Positions 24,894 through 32,799 of a stretch of 41,121 nucleotides of DNA are shown piece by piece. The stretch is from Rhodoglobus sp. (lineage in GTDB: Bacteria; Actinomycetota; Actinomycetes; Actinomycetales; Microbacteriaceae), in the NCBI GenBank assembly GCA_025463515.1, contig JAODAQ010000007.1:1-41121 (forward strand), in the 5' to 3' direction. Each line of letters starts with the position of its first letter. The stretch's first letter is position 1. A program made the position numbers and the translations under genes. The notes beneath the pieces were generated by a model. That model was given only the letters and a program-made list of their open reading frames with translations, was not told where the DNA came from and made no database searches.

Positions 24894-26228
24894 TTATTGA
24901 CCGGTGAGCGGGCCCATCAGCCTTGCTGCGATCGAGGGCCGTTTCGTCACCCGCTCCTCGGCATCCGCAACTGTCATGGCCGCGAGGCCGGCGTTCGCGC
25001 CGAGGAAGCGCAGCGGCTCGGGCTCCCACGACGGGGAGCGGTGGTTCACCCAGGGGAGGCGCGCGAGCTCCGAGTCCGTGCCGGTCATCAGGTCGGCGAG
25101 GGTGCGGCCGGCGAGGTTCGTCGTGCTCAGGCCGTCGCCCACGTAGCCGCCCGCCCAGGCCATCCCCTTCGCGGCGTCGAAGCTCGCCGTCGCATGCCAG
25201 TCGCGCGGCACGCCCAGCGGCCCGCCCCACCGGTGGGTCACGGCGGCGTCTCCGATGGCCGGGAAGAACTCGCCGAGGGTGCGGCGCAGGTGCTCGAACA
25301 CGGCGGGAACCCGGTCGTACCCGGGCCGGATCGCGCTGCCCCAGTGGTAGCGGGCGCCGCGTCCGCCGAACGCGAACCGGTTGTCGGCGGTGCGCTGGCC
25401 GTAGACCAAGAGGTGCCGGTAGTCGGTGAAGGTCTGCCCGTGCTCGATGCCCAGCTCCTGCCACGTGGCATCCGGTAGCGGCTCGGTGGCGATCATCAGG
25501 GAGTACAGCGGCAGCACGCGGCGGCGGGTGGCGCGCAGCGTGGCGCCGTAGCCCTCGGTCGCGATCACGACGTGGTTCGCGCGCACGGTGCCTTGTGTCG
25601 TGCTCACTTCGTGCGGGCGGTAGTCGAGCACCTCGGTGCCCTCGTAGATCGTGGCGCCCCTGGCCTCGACCGCGCGGGCGAGCCCGCGGACGAGCTTGGC
25701 CGGATGCACGCGCGCGCAGTTCGGGTCGAAGCTCGCGCCGCCCCGCATCACAATGGGGTCGACGCCGTAGCTCGCGGCCTCGGCGACCTCGGCCTCCGCC
25801 GCGCGCAACTGGACCGCCGAGCGCGCGAACGCGAGGGTGCCGCCCTTCGCGTAGTCGATGTCGAGGCCGAGGGATGCCGCGACCCGGCCCACCTCGTCCA
25901 CGGTGCCGATCATCGCCCGCCGCATGGCGAGTGCGGCATCCCGCCCGTGTGCGCGCTCGAGCGACGCCGTCGAGCGGGGGAACAGCGCGCTCAGCCAGCC
26001 ACCGTTGCGCCCGGAGGCGCCGAAGCCCGCGATCTCCTTCTCGAGCACCACGATCCGCAGCGCCGGATCGCGCTCGAGCAGGTACCACGCGGTCCAGAGA
26101 CCGGTGAGCCCTCCGCCCACGATCGCCACGTCGGCATCCGTGTCGCCCGGCAGTGCCGCGCGCGGCGTGAGGTCGTCGGGCACGGTCTCGTGCCAGAAGC
26201 TCACCTCCCGGTAGCGTTCCTCGGTCAT
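24894..26228 (-). CDS. FAD-dependent amine oxidoreductase, PuuB-like
   Basis: 444-residue DAO-fold flavoprotein resembling gamma-glutamylputrescine oxidase and related amine/amino-acid oxidases. The dinucleotide-binding motif DVAIVGGGLTGLWTAWYLLE (about residue 33 on) and GFGASGRNGGWLS mark the FAD site; the C-terminal GGYVGDGLSTTNLAGRTLADL closes it. It likely oxidises an amine to an imine/aldehyde. The ATG at 26228 follows GGAGGAGAGG. It lies 170 bp downstream of the aminotransferase on the same strand. No glutamylputrescine synthetase is nearby, so the substrate may be an unconjugated amine. Confidence 0.88.
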   Translation of the reverse strand: MTEERYREVSFWHETVPDDLTPRAALPGDTDADVAIVGGGLTGLWTAWYLLERDPALRIVVLEKEIAGFGASGRNGGWLSALFPRSTASLERAHGRDAALAMRRAMIGTVDEVGRVAASLGLDIDYAKGGTLAFARSAVQLRAAEAEVAEAASYGVDPIVMRGGASFDPNCARVHPAKLVRGLARAVEARGATIYEGTEVLDYRPHEVSTTQGTVRANHVVIATEGYGATLRATRRRVLPLYSLMIATEPLPDATWQELGIEHGQTFTDYRHLLVYGQRTADNRFAFGGRGARYHWGSAIRPGYDRVPAVFEHLRRTLGEFFPAIGDAAVTHRWGGPLGVPRDWHATASFDAAKGMAWAGGYVGDGLSTTNLAGRTLADLMTGTDSELARLPWVNHRSPSWEPEPLRFLGANAGLAAMTVADAEERVTKRPSIAARLMGPLTGQ

Positions 26229-26398
26229 CGTGCCTCTCCTCCCGCCCGCAACTCAGGACTCGGTGTGGGCGCCGTGGCGTGCGTCAACTGCCGAGGGAGC
26301 AGCAGCACCATGTGTCACTCCCGCCGCACGACATCCTGAGTTGGAGCCGGCCGCGGGCGGGGAGCCGGCCGCGGACGGGGAGGCCGAGGCGCGGTAGC
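26229..26398. other. 170-bp gap with tandem and inverted repeats
   Basis: Between the aminotransferase stop and the FAD gene start. It holds a tandem 18-bp repeat, GGAGCCGGCCGCGGGCGG then GGAGCCGGCCGCGGACGG (26343-26378, one mismatch), and a 10-bp inverted repeat CAACTCAGGA/TCCTGAGTTG (26249-26258 and 26334-26343) spanning a 75-bp loop. The GC-rich repeat can fold strongly. I see no coding sequence with support here. Confidence 0.6.
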
Positions 26399-27781
26399 TC
26401 AGAGCTTCGTCCACGCCTCGGTGAGCACCCCGCGGAGGATGCCCTCGATCTCGTCGAACTCGGCCGGGCCGATGGTCAGCGGCGGGGCGAGCTGGATCAC
26501 GGGGTCGCCGCGGTCGTCGGCGCGGCAGTACAGGCCCGCGTCGTAGAGCGCCTTCGACAGGAAGCCGCGCAGCAGCCGCTCGCTCTCGTCGTCGGTGAAG
26601 GTCTCGCGGGTGGCCTTGTCCTTCACGAGCTCGATGCCGAAGAAGTACCCGTCGCCGCGCACGTCGCCGACGATCGGCAGGTCCTTGAGCTTCTCGAGCG
26701 TCTGCCGGAAGACCGGCGAGTTCTCCCGCACGTTCGCGTTGAGCTTCTCCTCCTCGAAGATGTCGAGGTTGGCGAGGGCCACGGCAGACGAGACCGGATG
26801 CCCGCCGAACGTGTACCCGTGGTAGAACGCCGTCGTGCCGTGCTTGAAGGGCTCGTACACCTTCTCGGAGACGATCGTCGCGCCGATGGGGGAGTACCCG
26901 GAGGTCATGCCCTTCGCGCACGTGATCATGTCGGGCTCGAAGCCGTACGTCGTCGAGGCGAACATGTTGCCGATGCGGCCGAAGCCCGTGATGACCTCGT
27001 CGGCGACGAGCAGCACGTCGTACTGGTCGCAGATCTCGCGCACCCGCTGGAAGTAGCCGGGGGGAGGCGGGAAGCAGCCGCCGGAGTTCTGCACCGGCTC
27101 GAGGAAGACCGCCGCGACGGTCTCGGGGCCCTCGAACAGGATCATCTCCTCGATGCGGTTCGCCGCCCAGAGGCCGAAGGCCTCGATGGTGCCGTCGAAC
27201 CCCATCTCCTTCGCGCGGTAGTAGTTCGTGTTCGGCACCCGGAAGCCGCCCGGCGTGACGGGCTCGAACATCTCCTTCATGGCCGGGATGCCCGTGATCG
27301 CGAGCGCCCCCTGCGGGGTGCCGTGGTACGCCACCGCGCGCGAGATGACCTTGTGCTTGGTGGGCCGCCCCTGCAGCTTCCAGTAGTACTTCGCGAGCTT
27401 GAAGGCGGTCTCGACAGCCTCGCCGCCGCCGGTGGAGAAGAACACGCGGTTGAGGTCGCCGGGCGCGTAGCCGGCGAGGCGGTCGGCGAGCTCGATGGCA
27501 TTGGGATGCGCGTACGACCAGATCGGGAAGAACGCGAGCTCCTCGGCCTGCTTGGCGGCAACCTCGGCCAAGCGACGACGCCCGTGGCCCGCGTTGACGA
27601 CGAACAGGCCGCTCAGGCCGTCGAAGTACTGCTTGCCCTTGCTGTCCCAGATGTGGTGGCCCTTGCCCTTGACGATGATGGGCACGCCGTGGCCGTCCTC
27701 CATCACCGACTGGCGGGCGAAGTGCATCCAGAGGTGGTCTTTGGCCTTCTTCTGGAGGTCGGCTTCGTTGTAGGTGGTCAT
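26399..27781 (-). CDS. Class-III aminotransferase, putrescine/omega-amine type
   Basis: 460-residue PLP enzyme of the omega-amine:pyruvate / putrescine aminotransferase group. Seen: GHHIWDSKGKQYFDGLSGLFVVNAGHG near the start, VFFSTGGGEAVETAFKLAK, the PLP-phosphate/ring region AVAYHGTPQGAL, and the VLLVADEVITGFGRIG motif whose Asp binds the pyridine nitrogen; the Schiff-base Lys lies in ITCAKGMTSGYSPIGA. It probably converts putrescine or a similar amine to an aminoaldehyde, which the divergent aldehyde dehydrogenase would oxidise. ATG 27781 lies 3 bp after the AsnC-type regulator stop, so both are cotranscribed. Confidence 0.9.
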   Translation of the reverse strand: MTTYNEADLQKKAKDHLWMHFARQSVMEDGHGVPIIVKGKGHHIWDSKGKQYFDGLSGLFVVNAGHGRRRLAEVAAKQAEELAFFPIWSYAHPNAIELADRLAGYAPGDLNRVFFSTGGGEAVETAFKLAKYYWKLQGRPTKHKVISRAVAYHGTPQGALAITGIPAMKEMFEPVTPGGFRVPNTNYYRAKEMGFDGTIEAFGLWAANRIEEMILFEGPETVAAVFLEPVQNSGGCFPPPPGYFQRVREICDQYDVLLVADEVITGFGRIGNMFASTTYGFEPDMITCAKGMTSGYSPIGATIVSEKVYEPFKHGTTAFYHGYTFGGHPVSSAVALANLDIFEEEKLNANVRENSPVFRQTLEKLKDLPIVGDVRGDGYFFGIELVKDKATRETFTDDESERLLRGFLSKALYDAGLYCRADDRGDPVIQLAPPLTIGPAEFDEIEGILRGVLTEAWTKL

Positions 27782-27784
27782 TTC

Positions 27785-28267
27785 TTACCTTGTTCCCCAG
27801 TTGTAGAACTGCTTGTGGAGCTTCAAATAGACGAATGTCTCGGTCGACTGCACGCCGTCGATACCGCGGATCTGCTTGTTGAGCAGGTCGATGAGGTCCT
27901 CGTCGTTCTCGCACACGACCTCCGCGAGGATGTCGAAGCTGCCGGCGGTGAGCACGACGTAGTCGACGGCGGGAAGGCGGCCGAGCTTCTCGGCGACCAC
28001 TGTCGTGTCGCCGGTGACTCTGATGCCGATCATCGCCTGGCGGTAGAAGCCGAGCTGCATCGGGTCGGTGACGGCGACGACCTGCATGACGCCCGAGTCG
28101 GTGAGCTTCTGCACCCGCTGGCGCACGGCGGCCTCGCTCAGGCCCACCGCCTTGCCGATCTCGGCGTAGGAGCGGCGGCCGTCTCCCTGCAGCTGCTCGA
28201 TGATCTTCTTGGAGACGTCGTCGAGCTGGATCGGCTTGGAGCCCGGAGGCCGAGAGGAAGGGCTCAT
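27785..28267 (-). CDS. Lrp/AsnC family transcriptional regulator
   Basis: 160 residues: an N-terminal AsnC helix-turn-helix (SYAEIGKAVGLSEAAVRQRVQKL, about residues 33-55) and a C-terminal RAM/AsnC effector domain (ITGDTTVVAEKLGRLPAVDYVVLTAGSFDILAEVVC-type; here beginning IRVTGD). I chose the ATG at 28267, reading MSPSSRPPG, over an upstream GTG at 28300, because a promoter (TTGTGA-17 bp-CACAAT) ends 6 nt before it, predicting a leaderless mRNA. It leads the aminotransferase operon and is divergent from the aldehyde dehydrogenase, so it probably senses the amine, GABA or an amino acid and controls both directions. Confidence 0.92.
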   Translation of the reverse strand: MSPSSRPPGSKPIQLDDVSKKIIEQLQGDGRRSYAEIGKAVGLSEAAVRQRVQKLTDSGVMQVVAVTDPMQLGFYRQAMIGIRVTGDTTVVAEKLGRLPAVDYVVLTAGSFDILAEVVCENDEDLIDLLNKQIRGIDGVQSTETFVYLKLHKQFYNWGTR

Positions 28268-28273
28268 GGGTCG

Positions 28274-28302
28274 ATTGTGGCAGTGTCGGGCCACCGTCAC
28301 AA
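28274..28302 (-). promoter_or_regulatory. Promoter of the asnC-aminotransferase operon
   Basis: On the minus strand TTGTGA (28302-28297) and CACAAT (28279-28274) are separated by 17 bp, four of six matches in each hexamer. The -10 ends 6 nt before the ATG at 28267, so the transcript should be leaderless. Confidence 0.6.
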
Positions 28303-28326
28303 GCGAATCCGTACCGTGGCGGCACC

Positions 28327-28356
28327 TTGGCGACGGAATCGGTAGTGGATTAGGTT
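28327..28356 (+). promoter_or_regulatory. Promoter of the aldehyde dehydrogenase gene
   Basis: TTGGCG (28327-28332) and TAGGTT (28351-28356) are separated by 18 bp. The -10 ends 7 nt before the ATG at 28364, predicting a leaderless transcript. The AGGA between them is too close to the ATG to act as a normal ribosome-binding site. No clear Lrp-type operator was recognised in the 96-bp divergent region. Confidence 0.55.
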
Positions 28357-28363
28357 AGGAGCC

Positions 28364-29794
28364 ATGGCGACCAACGAGATCCGCAACTTCATCAACGGCG
28401 AGTACGTGGCGGCGAAGGCAGAGTCGGGCTTCGACGTGATCGATCCGTCGACGGAGGAGGCCTACGCCTCTTCTCCCGTCTCGGGCGCTGCCGATGTGAA
28501 CTCGGCCTTCGAGGCCGCGGCTGCCGCGTTCGAGGAGTGGGGCGAGACCACTCCCGCCGAGCGGCAGCTCGCGCTGTTCCGCATCGCCGACGCGATGGAG
28601 GCGCGCGCCGAGGAGTTCGCCGACCTCGAGTCGAAGGACACGGGCAAGCCCCGGGCATCCCTCGTCGACGACGAGATCATGCTGTCGGTCGACCAGATCC
28701 GCTTCTTCGCGGGCGAGGCGCGCCACCTCAGCGGCATGGCGACCGGTGAGTACCTGAAGGACCACACCTCGTCGATCCGCCGCGAGCCCATCGGAGTCAT
28801 CGGCCAGGTCACGCCGTGGAACTACCCGCTCAACATGGCGGTGTGGAAGATCGCGCCCGCGATCGCGGCGGGCAACACGACGGTGCTCAAGCCCTCGGAC
28901 ACGACGCCGAGCTCCACCCTGCTGCTCGCCGAGGTCGCCGCGGAGTTCCTGCCGAAGGGCGTGCTGAACGTCATCACGGGCGACCGCACCACCGGCGGCC
29001 TCATGATCGACAACCGCATCCCGCAGATGGTGTCGATCACCGGCTCCGTCCGCGCGGGCATGGAGGTCGCGAAGGCCGCGGCCAACGACCTCAAGCGCGT
29101 GCACCTCGAGCTCGGCGGCAAGGCCCCCGTGATCGTGTTCGACGACGCCGACATCGAGGCGGCCGCCGAGGGCATCGGCGGCGCCGGCTACTTCAACGCG
29201 GGCCAGGACTGCACGGCGGCGACCCGGGTGCTCGTGCACACGAGCGTCCACGACGAGTTCGTCGCGGCGCTCACCGCGTGGGCCAGGGCCAACGCCGCCA
29301 CGGGCGCGCCCGACAGCGGCTCGTACTTCGGCCCGGTCAACAACGCCAACCAGCTCGAGCGCGTGACCGGGATCATCGAGTCGCTCCCGTCGAACGCGCA
29401 CGTCGAACTGGGCGGCGCGCGCCAGGGCACGAAGGGCTACTTCTACCCGGCCACGATCGTGACGGGCCTCAAGCAGACGGATGACGCGATCCAGAACGAG
29501 ATCTTCGGCCCGGTCATCAACGTGCAGAGCTTCACCGACGAGAAGCAGGCCCTCGAGTGGGCCAACGGCGTGCAGTACGGGCTCTCGTCGAGCGTGTGGA
29601 CGAAGGACCACTCGCGCGCGATGCGCTTCGCCAAGCACCTCGACTTCGGCTGCGTGTGGATCAACACGCACATCCCGCTCGTCGCCGAGATGCCGCACGG
29701 CGGCTTCAAGCACTCCGGCTACGGCAAGGACCTGTCGAGCTACGGCTTCGAGGACTACACGCGCGTCAAGCACGTCATGTCGTACATCGGCTGA
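28364..29794 (+). CDS. Gamma-aminobutyraldehyde-type aldehyde dehydrogenase
   Basis: 476-residue NAD(P)-dependent aldehyde dehydrogenase closest in appearance to aminobutyraldehyde dehydrogenases (PatD/PuuC group), converting 4-aminobutyraldehyde to GABA. Motifs: GQVTPWNYPLNM, the nucleotide-binding SITGSVRAG, catalytic Glu in HLELGGKAP and catalytic Cys in FNAGQDCTAATR. It is divergent from the AsnC-aminotransferase operon, which would supply the aldehyde. Start ATG 28364 from a predicted leaderless promoter. The 3' end forms half of a strong hairpin (29776-29824). No GABA transaminase or succinic semialdehyde dehydrogenase pair follows in the window. Confidence 0.92.
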   Translation: MATNEIRNFINGEYVAAKAESGFDVIDPSTEEAYASSPVSGAADVNSAFEAAAAAFEEWGETTPAERQLALFRIADAMEARAEEFADLESKDTGKPRASLVDDEIMLSVDQIRFFAGEARHLSGMATGEYLKDHTSSIRREPIGVIGQVTPWNYPLNMAVWKIAPAIAAGNTTVLKPSDTTPSSTLLLAEVAAEFLPKGVLNVITGDRTTGGLMIDNRIPQMVSITGSVRAGMEVAKAAANDLKRVHLELGGKAPVIVFDDADIEAAAEGIGGAGYFNAGQDCTAATRVLVHTSVHDEFVAALTAWARANAATGAPDSGSYFGPVNNANQLERVTGIIESLPSNAHVELGGARQGTKGYFYPATIVTGLKQTDDAIQNEIFGPVINVQSFTDEKQALEWANGVQYGLSSSVWTKDHSRAMRFAKHLDFGCVWINTHIPLVAEMPHGGFKHSGYGKDLSSYGFEDYTRVKHVMSYIG

Positions 29795-29824
29795 CGGGTC
29801 CTTTTCCAGCCGTCGTACGACATG
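29776..29824 (+). terminator. Two-part hairpin overlapping the aldehyde dehydrogenase stop
   Basis: CATGTCGTAC (29776-29785) pairs with GTACGACATG (29815-29824), and inside it CGGCTG (29788-29793) pairs with CAGCCG (29807-29812), with a 2x2 internal loop and a 13-nt apical loop containing TTTT. The total is 16 base pairs, starting inside the coding end. No T-tract follows, so it is a non-canonical terminator or RNA-end protector between this gene and the FHA operon. Confidence 0.65.
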
Positions 29825-29864
29825 CCCAGAAGGCACAGGATGCGGTTGGGAAAGCCAGCCGGGG

Positions 29865-29870
29865 TACAGT
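29865..29870 (+). promoter_or_regulatory. -10 element of the FHA operon, leaderless start
   Basis: TACAGT ends 7 nt before the GTG at 29878, the same hexamer and layout as for ogt. The -35 is weak. This predicts a leaderless FHA-PP2C transcript. Confidence 0.5.
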
Positions 29871-29877
29871 CCTAGGT

Positions 29878-30399
29878 GTGAGCAACGACACGGGGGACAC
29901 GGTCGTCGGGCGCACGCCCCGCCTGCCGCACGCTCCCGTGGACCCGAACGCCGACACGGTCCTTCCCGGTGCCCCGGTCAAGGCCCCGGAGACTCGGCGC
30001 ACCGAGGCCCGCACGAAGGCTCCCCGTCCCGCGACCAGCATCCCCGTGTACAGCTTCCGCATCGGCGGCCTCAAGCTGCCGATCGGCCTCGACCGCCCGG
30101 CCCGGATCGGCCGCAGGCCGAGCGCCCCGCGCATCCTCGTCGGCCCCGCTCCCCGCCTGGTGCGGGTCGAGTCGCCGCAGCGCGAAGTCTCGGCGACCCA
30201 TCTCGAACTGCGCCAGACGGGCACGACCGTCGTCGTCACCGACCTGAGCAGCACCAACGGAACCACGGTGCTCGTGCCCGGATCCACCCCACGGAAACTG
30301 CGCCAGGGTGAGTCGGTCGTCGTCTCACCGGGCACGCTGGTGGATATTGGTGACGAGAACATTCTCCAGATCCTCCCTCTAGACCGAAGGCCATCGTGA
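29878..30399 (+). CDS. FHA-domain protein
   Basis: 173 residues. The N-terminal 50 are Pro/Ala/Thr-rich and probably disordered, containing Thr residues (NDTGDTVVGRTP, NADTVLPG) that could be phosphorylated by the kinase downstream. The C-terminal forkhead-associated domain (about 60-170) binds phosphothreonine: GR in ARIGRRPSAP, Ser and His in REVSATHLEL and Asn in SSTNGTTV are the usual recognition residues. No membrane helix or signal peptide. The GTG at 29878 was chosen because the -10 lies 7 nt upstream. The stop overlaps the phosphatase start (GTGA). Likely the reader of the kinase system. Confidence 0.9.
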   Translation: MSNDTGDTVVGRTPRLPHAPVDPNADTVLPGAPVKAPETRRTEARTKAPRPATSIPVYSFRIGGLKLPIGLDRPARIGRRPSAPRILVGPAPRLVRVESPQREVSATHLELRQTGTTVVVTDLSSTNGTTVLVPGSTPRKLRQGESVVVSPGTLVDIGDENILQILPLDRRPS

Positions 30400-31250
30400 C
30401 CGAAATCGGCGGCAGCAATGCCGGCCTCGCCATCCCGATCCCGGGCCGGCCGGACGCGGTCGTCACCATCGCGTGGGCGGCGGCCACCGACACCGGCAAG
30501 CGCCGCTCGGCCAACGAGGACAGCTACGTGGCGAAGTCGCCCCTGTTCGCGGTCGCGGACGGCATGGGCGGGCACTCCGCGGGAGACCTGGCGAGCGCCG
30601 CGGTCGTGGAGCGGCTTGCCGAGGTCGTCGGCTCCGACTTCCTCGCGCCGCGCACCATCGAGCGCGCCCTCGAGCGCGCGACCGCCGACATCACGACGAT
30701 CGCGGGGGACAGCGAGCTGGGCGTCGGCACTACCGTGACGGGCGCAGCCCTCACCCTCCAGGAAAAGGACGCGTACTTCGCCGTCTTCAACATCGGCGAC
30801 AGCCGCGTGTACGCGTTCGAGGCCAACGAGCTCGTGCAGGTGACCGTCGACCACTCCGTCGTGCAGGAGCTCGTGGAATCCGGCGCCCTCACCCGCGACG
30901 AGGCGGAGCACCACCCGGACAGCAACATCATCACGCGTGCAGTGGGGTTCAACGCGAAGCCGTACGCAGACTTCTGGATGCTCCCCGCGCGCACCGGCCT
31001 GCGCCTGCTCCTGTGCTCGGACGGGCTGACCAAGGAGGTCTCCGACGACCGCATCCACCTGCACATGGCGGCGGGGCTCAATCCGGTCGAGACGGCGGGC
31101 GCCCTCATCGACGCCGCGCTCGCCTCGGGCGGCCGGGACAACGTGACCGCGATCATCGTCGACGTTCTCGACGCGCCGGAGATCAAGGTCGTCGACTCGC
31201 CCGGGACCCTCGATCTCGAGGACACCGCACCGCGCTCGAAGGGGCATTAG
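30396..31250 (+). CDS. PP2C-type serine/threonine protein phosphatase
   Basis: 284-residue metal-dependent (Mn/Mg) phosphatase that should reverse phosphorylation by the downstream kinase. Conserved motifs: RRSANEDSYVAKSPLFAVADGMGGHSAGD (metal-binding Asp residues and the Gly pair), GVGTTVTGAAL, FNIGDSRVYAF, LLLCSDGLTKEV and GGRDNVTAIIV. It has no transmembrane segment, unlike the PstP type, and ends in a short acidic tail. GTG 30396 overlaps the FHA stop. It is separated from the kinase by 123 bp carrying a structured region and a possible promoter. Confidence 0.95.
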   Translation: MTEIGGSNAGLAIPIPGRPDAVVTIAWAAATDTGKRRSANEDSYVAKSPLFAVADGMGGHSAGDLASAAVVERLAEVVGSDFLAPRTIERALERATADITTIAGDSELGVGTTVTGAALTLQEKDAYFAVFNIGDSRVYAFEANELVQVTVDHSVVQELVESGALTRDEAEHHPDSNIITRAVGFNAKPYADFWMLPARTGLRLLLCSDGLTKEVSDDRIHLHMAAGLNPVETAGALIDAALASGGRDNVTAIIVDVLDAPEIKVVDSPGTLDLEDTAPRSKGH

Positions 31251-31261
31251 CACGTTTCTGT

Positions 31262-31313
31262 ACCCCTGTGAATGGGGGTTCGAGTCATGGCCCCCATTGG
31301 GGGGATAACAGGG
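31262..31313 (+). other. Structured intergenic region with alternative hairpins
   Basis: Four segments can pair in mutually exclusive ways: ACCCC (31262-31266) with GGGGT (31275-31279); AATGGGGG (31271-31278) with CCCCCATT (31291-31298); CCCCC (31291-31295) with GGGGG (31299-31303). An outer stem CCCTGT (31264-31269)/ACAGGG (31308-31313) can enclose the middle hairpin. There is no T-tract. It may terminate the FHA-PP2C transcript or act as an attenuator before the kinase gene. Confidence 0.5.
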
Positions 31314-31335
31314 CGGTCGCGCGCAGGCGCCTGCC

Positions 31336-31341
31336 TACAAT
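31336..31341 (+). promoter_or_regulatory. Possible kinase promoter -10
   Basis: TACAAT (five of six to consensus) lies 32 bp before the GTG at 31374. The leader would be about 25 nt and includes AAAGGGG, a reasonable ribosome-binding site. No strong -35 is visible at 17-18 bp. Confidence 0.5.
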
Positions 31342-31373
31342 AGGGAATCCGTCGACTGGGCAAAGGGGTAATC

Positions 31374-32789
31374 GTGGCGCGTCGCTTGCCATCAGCGCCA
31401 CCCAACCTGCCCGGATTCGCGCACGTCCACGTGCTCGGCTCTGGCGGCTTCGCCGACGTGTTCCTGTACGAGCAGAACATGCCCCGCCGCCAGGTCGCGG
31501 TGAAGGTCATGCTGAGCGAGGTCGTCAACGACCAGGTGCGCCAGATGTTCCAGGCCGAGGCCAACCTCATGGCCCAGTTGAGCGCGCACCCCGCCATCCT
31601 CACCGTCTACCAGGCCAGCATCTCCGCCGACGGGCGCCCCTACCTCGTAATGGAGCTGTGCTCCTCGGCGCTCAGCCAGCGCTACCGCACCGAGCGCATC
31701 CCGGTGCCCGAGGTGCTGCGGGTCGCGGTCAAGATCGGCAGCGCGATCGAGACGGCGCACCGCGCGGGCGTGCTGCACCGCGATATCAAGCCCTCGAACA
31801 TCCTGCTCACCGCGTACGGCCACCCGGTGCTCTCCGACTTCGGCATCGCGGCGACGCTGGGCGAGTCGGAGAACCTCGAGGCCGTGGGCATGTCGATCCC
31901 GTGGTCGGCCCCGGAAGTCCTCATGGATGAGACCGCGGGCACTATCGAGTCGGAGATCTGGTCGTTCGCCGCCACCGTCTACTCCCTCCTCGCGGGCCGC
32001 TCGCCCTTCGAGCAGCCGGGGGAGTCGAACAAGTCGAGCGACCTGATCTCCCGGATCAACCGCGCCAAGCCGGGCCCGATCGGCCGCGGCGACGTCCCGC
32101 CCTCGCTCGAGCGCGCGCTGGCCCGGGCGATGTCCCGCAAGCCCGAGAACCGGCATGAGAGCGTGCTCGAGCTCGTGCGCGAGCTGCAGGCCGTCGAGAC
32201 CGAGCTGGGCGTGCCGCAGACCGCGATCGAGGTCGTTATGGACGACTGGGCGCTCGCGACCACATCGAACCTCGAGGACCGCACCCGCATCAAGGGCGGG
32301 CACGACGCCGTCTCGTCCGTCGCGCAGCGCCGTCGGCGCCGTCGCGGTGAGGACGCCGGCCCGTACAGCGCGGTGGGCACCGTGGTTCGCGAGACGGGCA
32401 GCAAGACGAACGCCACCAACGCGACCGCGAGCCGCGGCATCCGGGCCTTCGCCTGGGTGCTCGTCGCCGCCGCGGTGCTCGTGCTCGCACTCGGGACCAT
32501 CGCCACGCTCGTGCTGGTGCGCGCCACGAGCACGGACATCCCGACCGTCGTCGACGTGCAGGCCACGACCAAGGACGGCACCGTCGCGTTCTCGTGGGCA
32601 GACCCGGGCATCAAGGGCGACGACTCGTACCAGATCAGCACGAACACGGGGGAGTCGAGCATCCAGCGCAGCCCCGCCTTCACCGTGGACGCCGAGCCCG
32701 GCGACCGCGTCTGCCTCACGGTGACCGTCAACCGCGACGGCAAGACCGGCAGCCCGAGCAGCGAGAAGTGCGTGGACGTCCCGCAGTGA
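31374..32789 (+). CDS. Transmembrane Ser/Thr protein kinase with external FN3-like domain
   Basis: 471 residues. The N-terminal cytoplasmic kinase domain (about 14-285) is complete: Gly loop VLGSGGFADVFLY, ATP Lys in VAVKVM, HRDIKPSN catalytic loop, DFGIA, and SIPWSAPEV in the P+1 loop. A basic juxtamembrane stretch (QRRRRRRGED) precedes one transmembrane helix (about 358-384). The external part (388-471) looks like one fibronectin-III domain (VQATTKDGTVAFSWADPG) with two cysteines (VCLTV, SEKCV). It lacks PASTA repeats, unlike PknB. The giant surface protein begins 10 bp later and also carries FN3 domains, so the two may contact each other outside the cell. Confidence 0.95.
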   Translation: MARRLPSAPPNLPGFAHVHVLGSGGFADVFLYEQNMPRRQVAVKVMLSEVVNDQVRQMFQAEANLMAQLSAHPAILTVYQASISADGRPYLVMELCSSALSQRYRTERIPVPEVLRVAVKIGSAIETAHRAGVLHRDIKPSNILLTAYGHPVLSDFGIAATLGESENLEAVGMSIPWSAPEVLMDETAGTIESEIWSFAATVYSLLAGRSPFEQPGESNKSSDLISRINRAKPGPIGRGDVPPSLERALARAMSRKPENRHESVLELVRELQAVETELGVPQTAIEVVMDDWALATTSNLEDRTRIKGGHDAVSSVAQRRRRRRGEDAGPYSAVGTVVRETGSKTNATNATASRGIRAFAWVLVAAAVLVLALGTIATLVLVRATSTDIPTVVDVQATTKDGTVAFSWADPGIKGDDSYQISTNTGESSIQRSPAFTVDAEPGDRVCLTVTVNRDGKTGSPSSEKCVDVPQ

Positions 32790-32799
32790 TGGGCCCCCG

